Shown: positions 56,183-64,000 of the stretch, piece after piece
How positions within the stretch are numbered: the stretch's first letter is position 1
How the letters are laid out: each line of letters opens with the position of its first letter
Source: Lathyrus oleraceus
Taxonomy: Eukaryota > Streptophyta > Magnoliopsida > Fabales > Fabaceae
Assembly: GCF_024323335.1 (NCBI RefSeq)
Contig: NC_066581.1
Span: forward strand, 436,120,238-436,184,237
Direction: 5' to 3'
Length of the DNA: 64,000 nt
Notes under the pieces: generated by a model
What the model was told of the DNA's origin: nothing
Databases searched by the model: none
Seen by the model: only the letters and a program-made list of their open reading frames with translations
Program-made: the position numbers and the translations under genes

Positions 56183-58968
56183 TGTAGCACATCAAATTTT
56201 CCCCCCTCATTCATCCATTCATTTTAGATCATTTTAACCTTTCATATTGCATTTCATCATGTCAATCAGAATTAGCTCCAAGAGTTTGTCTTCCAAGAAG
56301 CTTGGATATCATCCAAGTCGCTTTGTCTTATGGATGTTGTGTAGAGCTCTTAGGAGCTAGGGTTTCATTTTCAGAGGTTTTGTTCAAAGGATCAAGCTTA
56401 ACGGACTCAGTACAGTTCAAAATTCAACTGCGAAGTCAAAAGGCAACTGTTGGTCAACTGAGAGTCAAATGGCTAGAGGATGACTTGAGTTACTTCCAAC
56501 ATGTTCAAATAGGGTCTATTCATCATTCAAAACGTTAATCTTGAAGGAGCAAAAGTTTGTTCATGAGTTGTCATGCTCGCTAGGCGAGCAGAATGGTTCG
56601 TCTCGCGAGTCCCAAGAAAAGCCACCAGAATCACCTACGCTCAGAAGAACTCCCTGAACTGTCATGCTCGTTAGGCGAGCAAATTCTTTACTAGGCGAAG
56701 CCCACGCATTTTGAAAATAAAAAATATAACAGAAAGATCATGGGCTTGAATTTTCCCTCATTTGAGCCCACCAAGCCACGAAAATCAGAGTATAAATTCT
56801 AAATTTCATTAAAACAAAACCCTAGAGAGAGAAACTAACTAATCTGCAGCAGCCTCCAGACACTGAAGAGAAAAAATTCACTCGGACTCTTAGACTTTTC
56901 ACTCTGAATCGCTTCTATCAATCCTCTCTCACAAAACCCTAAGATTGCTCTGCAAACCCAACCGTGCAATTCAATTTCATTCGATCTCTCCAATCAGGTT
57001 TGCCCTTTTTCCACTACTTTATGCTTTCAATTGGAAATTTCTGAATGTATGAGGCATTATGAATGAATTTGGAAGAGTGGGTATCGTTAGTTTTTGCATG
57101 TGGGTTTAGATGTGTATGAATGTGTAGAACAATGCCTTGAATGTTTAATCACTTCGTTTCTGAGATGGGTACCAGAGGGTTTGGGGTTTCTGAAATCAGA
57201 CTGTTATCAAAGAAGAATCCAGAACCCGCACACACTCGCTAGCACCTCGCTAGGCGAGCCTGCAGCGAAGCAGTAGCGATCATGACAGCAGTCGTTTTTT
57301 TTCTGTTTGCTCTTTAGTCTATTATGTGTTTGTTGTGACATGTTTTCTATGGCATCCGGGCACATATTTTAGTATGTATGTCATGTCTTGATGTGTGGAT
57401 CCTTTCCCCCTGACTTTGAGTTTTGATACTCTTTTGATGCATTTGTTTGACAAGAGGTTTAGGCCTCCTATCCTTGGTTTCTTTTTGTGAACTTTAATAG
57501 CATGATTCATGTGGTTGCTATGATTCTTCTGTTTGGTGCAACTCTTGATTGCACCCCATTTGGTTATTCTAACTTGTTTGTTGAGTTTTGTGAGGGCTCA
57601 CATGACTCTTGAAGAGACAGCTTGCTTGGTATTCCACTTTATTTGTGGGATACCATTTGGAGATTTATTCTGATTGCTTTGCTGACTTGCTTTCTTTGAT
57701 GGTGCTAGCTTGAGAGATCTTTAGGTTTCTTGTTTCTTTAGTTACTGTTACTTCGGATCTTTATCCGTGTGGTAGATCTTTTGATCCCTTTTACATCTTT
57801 TTCAGCATTTTACCGCTTTCTTAGCTGGAAGACCTCGATAGGAGGCAATGTTTTCGTGTGTTTACTTTTATGCCCAAAGACCTCCAAGAAGAGGCATCAG
57901 TGCTAAATACCTCCATGAAGAGGCAATTGACGGATAAAAGGGATTAGTAGTCAATCCCCAGTTATTTAGTGTGTCGTTCTTTATGCTCGCACTACGTGTC
58001 TATGCTTCAGAACAAAAGCCTAAGATCCTTTGTCCGGTCAGTCAGTGGAGAGGGTTCCATCTTCCTGAATCCCCACTTTTTGTCATGAGCTCACCCTGTC
58101 CAGGGTTAAGAGCTATGAGGTCTTATCCTCATTACCCTTTTGATCTGCTCACCCTGACGTTCAATGTCAGTGGTTAAGAGCCCATTTGATTACCTTTCCA
58201 TGGCTTGTTTGTCGAGGTTGATATGACCCCTCTTGACTAAAGCCCTACCCATGTATGTTTGAACCCCCTTGTTGGTGTGTTTACTTTATGCTATATGTTT
58301 TTGTGTGGTGTGATCGTCTCACCCATAGGACTGCTAGGCTTCGTATATTCTCCCGTTTGCATGTCAATTAGGTAGCACGGTTCCTTCGTCTAGGACTTCC
58401 TTTTTGCATGAGCATTCCTAAAACACAAACAAACTCATTGATTTTTCTTCTCCTAAGAACACGTTAACTCCTTCTACTACAGGTGAGTAAGTCTCCAAAG
58501 GTCGAGCATCTGGTAGATTGCGTAGTAACGTCGTTCATCTAAAAAACACAAAACAAGCAAAAATAGGTTAGCTGAGCTACGGTGCTCTGATTCTCAATCC
58601 TTCTTGAGATACGTATGCAGCAGGGTAGGGCCTGTGCGAGCAATAATTCTTTCTTTTCCCTACTTTGATTTTCTCTCTTTCTCCTCGCATATAGGACTTT
58701 TTATACACACACTTTAGATATAAATAGAAAACGTGGATCCTGTGGAGTACCACAGACGTGAAGGGGTGCGATAACCTTCCTTTCACGTAACCGGCCCCCT
58801 TACTCAGTTTTCTTTGGTTCGAGACTTTGTTTTATCTGTTTCCTCTCGGTTATGCAGTACTACCTTTCCCTTCTCTTGGGATAAAAGTACATAGCTGACA
58901 ACTCTACTCTTTTCCTCGCCACTCTCTTTCGCGTTTGTACTTGGATTCGAGAAATCCGGGGAGCGTCA
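56183..58968 (+). repeat. Ogre-4 3' LTR
   Basis: 2786 bp, uninterrupted; shows the empty site of the copia insertion near 56899. TATA box at 56791-56797. The LTR end GGGAGCGTCA is followed by the TSD CCTCC (58969-58973). Confidence 0.95.
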
Positions 58969-58973
58969 CCTCC

Positions 58974-59636
58974 CATGAGGCAGAGTGGAGTGGTCGTGAA
59001 GGCTTTTGATGGATCCGGAAAGACTGTGATTGGTGAGGTTGAGCTCCCAATCAAGATAGGACCTAGTGATTTCCAGATCACTTTCCAGGTCATGGATATC
59101 CATCCATCATATAGTTGTTTGTTAGGCAGACCATGGATTCACGAGGCAGGCGCCGTGACATCCACCTTACACCAAAAGTTGAAGTTCGTGAAGAACAAGA
59201 AGTTGGTGGTGGTAGGGGGAGAGAAGGCTCTTTTGGTTAGCCATATGTCTTCCTTTTCTTATATTGATGTTGAGGATGAGGTTGGGACGCCGTTCCAAGC
59301 CTTATCTATTGATGAGCCTTCTAAGAAAGGAACTTCTTCATTTGCATCCTACAATGATATGAAGTTGGCCATTGAGCATGATGCAACTACTGGTTTAGGA
59401 CAAATGATTAAGCTGGAAGATAATAAATCCCGGGTTGGCATAGGGTACTATTCAGGCACTTTCAAGAAGAACGGTTTGTTTCAGAGTGGTGGTTTCATCC
59501 ACACGGTCGAAGACCAGGAGGCAGCTGCTGTAGTGGAAGATGATGCAGAGGAAGATTCTGGCAATTTTGTCATCCCTGGAGGAGTCTGCAATAATTGGGT
59601 CATTGTTGATGTTCCAACAGTTGTCCATAAGTCCAC
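58974..59636 (+). pseudogene. pro: Ogre-3 protease, C-terminal part
   Basis: Reads MRQSGVVVKAFDGSGKTVIG, IGPSDFQITFQVMDIHPSY, LLGRPWIHEAGAVTSTLH, then a tail GIGYYSGTFKKNGLFQSGG and an acidic end. Uninterrupted in itself. Together with 15335-15726 it forms the aspartic protease. The last codon is split by the intron (AC plus G, Thr). Confidence 0.9.
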
Positions 59637-59901
59637 GTAATGTTCATTTTTGTTTAAAAACCCTTCTCCCATGCCAAAAGGAGAAGTGGTGACATTGTTG
59701 GCACATAAATACAATGATATTCATTCAAAAATTACATGTTAAATGTTTGTTTTTCCAAATTATTTTCACTTTTTTCTTTTTGCATGAAATTGGTGATCAC
59801 ATAAAACCCTAAAAAAAAGAATAAATCAATCTTTTCATCTGCATAATGATTTGCCTTGTTTGAATTCTAAAATCTCTTTTATATCCAAAATCATTATGCA
59901 G
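59637..59901 (+). other. Ogre-3 putative pro/RT intron
   Basis: Donor GTAATGTTC at 59637, acceptor ATTATGCAG ending 59901, 265 bp, phase 2. The pro stop TAA (59638-59640) lies in the donor. Same layout as in Ogre-4 and Ogre-5. Confidence 0.78.
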
Positions 59902-60239
59902 GTTGATCAAACCCATTGAACATAATGATCCAACACCATCTCCCAACTTTGAGTTCCCTGTATTTGAGGCAGAAGAAGATGATGTTGAAGAGATTCCTGA
60001 TGAGATTACCCGTCTGCTTGAGCACGAAGAGAAGATCATTCAGCCACATCTTGAGAACCTGGAAACAGTCAACTTGGGGTCTGAGGATTGTGTTCGCGAA
60101 GTGAAGATTAGGGCACTCCTTGAAGAGTATGGTCGTATGAAGACATGTCTGGTCTGGATACTGATATCGTGCAACATTTCTTGCCTTTGAAGCCTGAGCG
60201 TGTGCCTGTGAAGCAGAAGAACTCATCCTGATATGGCAG
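59902..60239 (+). pseudogene. pol: Ogre-3 pol N-terminal linker with deletion
   Basis: After the acceptor it reads LIKPIEHNDPTPSPNFEFPV and the acidic EAEEDDVEEIPDEITRLLEH. Near 60125-60140 about 20 codons found in Ogre-4 and Ogre-5 (including most of the FAWSYQDMPGL block) are missing and the frame is lost. Remnants of GLDTDIVQHFLPLKP are readable in another frame. Confidence 0.8.
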
Positions 60240-60895
60240 TGAAGATTAAAGAGGAAGTTCAGAAGCAAATTGATGTGGGGTTTCTGGTGACTTCTACATA
60301 TCCTCAATGGGTGGCCAATATTGTGCTTGTGCCTAAGAGAGATGGAAAAGTCTGAATGTGTGTAGACTATAGAGACTTGAATAAAGCTAGTCCGAAAGAT
60401 GATTTTCCTTTACCACATATTGATATGTTGGTAGATAATACAGCTAAATTCAATGTCTTCTCATTTATGGACGGATTTTCCGAATATAACCAAATTAAAA
60501 TGGCACCCGAGGATATGGAGAAGACAACATTCATCACACCTTGGGGAACATTCTGTTATCGAGTGATGCCCTTCGGTTTGAAGAACGCCGGAGCCACGTA
60601 TCAACGAGCTATGACTACCTTATTTCATGATATGATGCACAAGGAGATCGAGGTATATGTTGATGATATGATTACGAAGTCGAGAACGGAAGTTGAACAT
60701 GTATAGCACTTGTTGAAGCTTTTTCAGCGTTTGAAGAAGTACAAACTCCGTCTAAATCCGAACAAGTGTACATTTGGAGTCCGTTCCGGCAAGTTATTGG
60801 GCTTTATTGTCAGCGAAAGAGGTATTGAAGTTGATCCCGCCAAGGTCAAAGCAATACAAGAGATGCCTGCGCCCAAAACTGAGAAGCAAGTCTGA
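60240..60895 (+). pseudogene. pol: Ogre-3 reverse transcriptase
   Basis: RT with VPKRDGKV*MCVDYRDLNKA, FSFMDGFSEYNQIKM and catalytic YVDD at 60656-60667. One frame is broken by TGA 60352-60354 (Arg in relatives), TAG 60704-60706 and TGA 60893-60895 (Arg in relatives). Both TGA codons fit CGA-to-TGA changes. Gly in DGFSGYNQ is Glu here. Confidence 0.92.
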
Positions 60896-61672
60896 GGTTT
60901 TCTTGGCCGCTTGAACTATATTTCCATATTTATATTCCACATGACTGCGACATGTGCGCCAATATTCAAGCTCCTCCGGAAAGATCAGCGTCATGATTGG
61001 ACCGAGGATTGCCAGAAGGCCTTTGACAGTATCAAAGAGTATCTGTCCGAGCCTCTGATTCTGTCTCCGCCTGTTGAAGGAAGACCCTTGATTATGTATC
61101 TGACTGTTCTTGAAGACTCTATGGGTTGTGTATTGGGTCAGCAAGATGAATCAGGGAAGAAAGAGTATGATATATACTATCTGAGTAAGAAGTTCACTGA
61201 TTGTGAGTCTCGATACTCAATGCTTGAGAAAACATGTTGTGCTCTGGCTTGGGCTGCTAAGCGCTTACGACAGTATATGTTGAATCATACAACTTGGTTG
61301 ATATTCAAAATGGATTCAATCAAGTATATCTTTGAGAAGCCTGCTTTAACTGGGAGGATTGCCCGTTGGCAGATGCTGTTGTCTGAGTATGATATTGAGT
61401 ATCGAGCTCAGAAGGCTATTAAAGGTAGTATCTTGGCTGACCACTTGGCACATCAACCAATTGAGGATTATCAGTCTGTTCAGTATGACTTCCCTGATGA
61501 GGAGATTCTATATTTGAAAATGAAAGATTGTGATGAGCCTACGCTCGATGAAGGGCCAGATCCTGGTTCCCGATGGAGCATGGTGTTTGATGGCGTTGTA
61601 AATCAATATGGAAATGGTATTGGGGCAGTGATTATTACTCCTCAGGGCACACATTTTCAAATGCACGAATAA
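60896..61672 (+). pseudogene. pol: Ogre-3 RNase H and start of second RNase H
   Basis: GFLGRLNYIS, the RNase H with GCVLGQQDESGKKEYDIYYLS and KPALTGRIARWQMLLSEYD, then MVFDGVVNQYGNGIGAVIIT of the second RNase H. The frame is lost near 61655 by a deletion in the segment that reads TNNEAEY in Ogre-4. Confidence 0.9.
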
Positions 61673-61682
61673 TATAACGGAG

Positions 61683-63278
61683 TATGAGGCCTGTATTATG
61701 GGTTTGGAAGAATATATTGATCTTTGGATCAAGCATCTTGATGTTTATGGTGATTCGGCCCTTGTTGTTAATCAGACTAAGGGTGAATAGGAGACGAATC
61801 AGCCTGGCCTCATCGCATACAGAGATTATGCGAGGAGGATTTCAACGTTCTTTACTGAAGTTGATTTCCATCATATTCCACGAGATGAGAATCGGATGGC
61901 AGATGCTCTTGCTACGCTTGCTTCGATGATTATGGTGAAATTCTTGAATGAAGTCCCCAATATCACTGTGATGCGCTTGGATAGACCAGCTCATGTATTT
62001 GCAGTTGAAGAAGTGAAAGATGATAAGCCATGGTATTATGATATCAAGTGCTTTCTCCAAAGTCAGGTTTACCCGCCTGGGGCATCTGTTAAAGATAAGA
62101 AGACTTTGAGGAGGTTATCTGGCAGTTTCTACCTCAATGGCGATGTGCTTTATAAGAGGAATTTTGACATGGTTCTGCTCAGATGCGTGGATAAACACGA
62201 AGCAGACTTGTTGATGACTGAAGTCCATGAGGGTTCATTTGGTACTCATTCCAATGGACATGCCATGGCAAGGAAGATGTTGAGAGCAGGCTATTATTGG
62301 CTGACAATGGAGTCTGAATGCTGCAAATATGTGAAGAAATGCCACAAGTGTCAGATTTATGGAGATAAGATTCATATTCCCCCGACACTTCTGAATGTGA
62401 TTTCATCATCATGGCCTTTCTCTATGTGGGGAATTGACATGATTGTCATGATAGAGCCAAAGGCGTCAAATGGTCATAGATTTATTCTCGTAACAATTGA
62501 TTACTTCACCAAGTGGGTTAAAGCGCCGTCATATGCAAATGTGACACGGCAGGTGGTTGTGAGGTTTATCAAGAATCAACTCATATGCCGTTATGGTGTG
62601 CCAGATAAGATCATTACTAATAATGGATCTAACTTGAACAAAAAGATGATGAAAGAGTTGTGTAGCGAGTTCAAGATTGCACATCATAATTCTTCTCCTT
62701 ATAGACCCAAGATGAATGGGGCTATTGAAGCTGCTAATAAGAACATCAAGAAAATTATCCAGAAGATGGCCGTTACGTACAAAGATTGGCATGATATGCT
62801 GCCATTTGCTTTGCATGGTTATCGTACATCTGTCTGCACTTCAACAGGGGCAACCCCTTTCTCTCTTGTTTATGGCATGGAGGTTGTGCTCCCTGTGGAG
62901 GTTGAGATCCCATCAATGAGAGTCTTGATGGAAGCCAAGTTGACTGATGTTGAATGGGTTCAAAGTCATTATGACCAGTTAAACTTAATTGAAGAGAAGA
63001 GATTGACTGCCATGTGCCATGGTCAGTTATATCAGCAAAGGATGAAGAAAGACTTTGATAAGAAGGTCAAGTCTCGTGTGTTCCAAGAACGTGACCTTGT
63101 GCTCAAGAAAGTCTTGTCTTTCGCGCCCGATTCCAGGGGCAAGTGGACTCCAAACTATGAAGGTCCATATGTTGTTAAGAGAGCCTTTTCAGGCGGTGCT
63201 TTGATACTTACAACTATGGATGGGGAGGATTTCACTCGTCCTGTGAATTCAGATGTAGTCAAGAAATACTTCGCCTAA
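61683..63278 (+). pseudogene. pol: Ogre-3 second RNase H (C-terminal) and integrase
   Basis: From YEACIMGLEEYIDLWIK, with TAG at 61788-61790 in place of a Trp codon (GDW in Ogre-4), then open from 61791 to TAA 63276-63278. Integrase has HEGSFGTHSNG...KCHKCQIYGDK, GIDMIVM, TNNGSN (the second catalytic Asp is Asn here) and AIEAANKN, and a C-terminal LVLKKVLSFAPDSRGKWTPN. The Asp-to-Asn change would disable catalysis even without the stops. Confidence 0.9.
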
Positions 63279-64000
63279 AATAAAAACAGAATAACTCGCT
63301 AAGTTAAATACCCGAAAGGGTGACTTAGGCAAAAATGAGCGTCTCGGTGGATTGAAAACCCGAAAGGGCGATCCAGGCAAAAATTAGAGACATAGAAAAA
63401 ATGAATATATATCCCTCTAGATTGAGTACCTCACCCTGGGGCAATCTAGGCAAAAATTAGGGATTCGGCAAGTAACTACATCTTGATAAGACTTTGTTTT
63501 TCAACTGTCATCTGTCGAAGATTCTCGCTCAGTCATCGTCAACTGAAGCTTCAAATACATTGGATTCAAAGTTGGTGGAGAAATGGTCATTATGTTCAAT
63601 GTAGCCTTTTTTCCAATATATATCACCAATTTCAAATTTGTAAAGATCCATGGAGTCTTGCCATTTGCAGACTACCATTCCATCAAATAAATTTGATCCT
63701 TTATCCAATTCTTTGCACTCTTATTTATTTCTGCTCAACAAATGTTTGCATGTTTTAATTGATAAATATCATTGTTTTAAACAAATAAAGTTTTTATAAA
63801 CTGTTTTTAAAAAAAGTGAACATTCACAAAAGACTGAAAAGGATAATTGAGACATCTTCGGTGCTCTCCCAAGGATAGTACGATTTCCAAAAGGGTAAGG
63901 CATTTGTTCATATTCCTAGCATATTTTGTATCCTCTTCATCACCTTTCAGGTTGTCTCCTCAACGAGTGCAGAAGAAGGTAATATGCCACCAAAGTCCCC
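63279..64000 (+). other. Ogre-3 3' UTR, part
   Basis: Three stem modules each followed by GGCAAAAA (63300-63456), then unique sequence without coding signal. It reaches the window end before any PPT or LTR is seen. Confidence 0.8.

Larger units (their letters stand above)
15727..58968 (+). mobile_element. Ogre-4, interrupted by a copia element and Ogre-5
   Basis: Bounded by LTRs beginning TGTAGCA (15727; 56183) and ending GGGAGCGACA (26125) or GGGAGCGTCA (58968), flanked by the 5-bp TSD CCTCC. Subtracting the copia (16448-24029) and Ogre-5 (32043-55060) insertions and their TSD copies leaves about 12.6 kb. It has a PBS, leader, pro tail, intron, complete but stop-broken pol, long 3' UTR and PPT. 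It lacks ORF1, gag and most of pro, so it would need Gag from another element. Confidence 0.95.
58969..64000 (+). mobile_element. Ogre-3, right segment (pro, pol, 3' UTR)
   Basis: Continues the protease frame of 15726 after the second TSD copy (CCTCC). It holds the rest of pro, the intron, pol with two RNase H domains and integrase, and at least 720 bp of 3' UTR. Its 3' LTR lies beyond the window. Confidence 0.93.

Overview
This window is a stack of nested LTR retrotransposons from a plant nuclear genome. I see no host gene, rRNA, tRNA gene or CRISPR array. The elements are giant Ogre/Tat-type Ty3/gypsy elements: LTRs of about 2.8-5 kb, an extra ORF ahead of gag, a tRNA-Arg-type primer site (TGGCGACTCTGCTGGGGA), an intron between pro and RT, and two RNase H domains. 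With one Ty1/copia element of SIRE/Maximus type, this points to a legume, probably tribe Fabeae (pea, vetch or grass-pea group). The species cannot be named from the sequence.

Layout. (1) 1-10554, minus: Ogre-1, 5' part only (pro, gag, ORF1, leader, PBS, 4.94-kb 5' LTR). (2) 10555-13754, minus: part of the 5' LTR of Ogre-2, apparently cut by Ogre-1. (3) Ogre-3, plus: gag/pro at 13755-15726, and the rest of pro, intron, pol and 3' UTR at 58974-64000. It is split by Ogre-4. (4) Ogre-4, plus, 15727-58968, TSD CCTCC: 5' LTR (interrupted), PBS, a leader fused to the tail of pro, intron, pol, 3' UTR (interrupted), 3' LTR. ORF1, gag and most of pro are missing. (5) A copia element, plus, 16448-24029, TSD CACTC, sits inside the 5' LTR of Ogre-4. 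(6) Ogre-5, minus, 32043-55060, TSD CACAT, sits inside the 3' UTR of Ogre-4. It is complete in structure, with both LTRs, ORF1, gag-pro, intron, pol and a repeat-rich 3' UTR.

No element is coding-intact. The copia element has one frame broken by three stops. Ogre-5 has a few stops and two frameshifts. Ogre-3 has many stops, mostly readable as C-to-T or G-to-A changes. LTR divergence counted by eye agrees with the nesting: the copia LTRs differ at about 9 sites in 1088 bp, Ogre-5 at about 20 in the first kb, and Ogre-4 at about 25 in the first 0.7 kb.

The most unusual signals are non-coding. The 3' UTR of Ogre-4 holds more than 20 short hairpins that share a CGGTAA loop while their stems change on both sides to stay paired. 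Directly after the pol stop in all three Ogre elements lies a series of stem modules, each followed by GGCAAAA, whose arms also co-vary between elements (one pair reads T-A, T.G and C-G in the three copies). The 3' UTR of Ogre-5 carries about a dozen motifs complementary to part of its own primer-binding site. In all three readable pro/RT junctions the stop codon of pro lies on the intron donor, so splicing would remove it.
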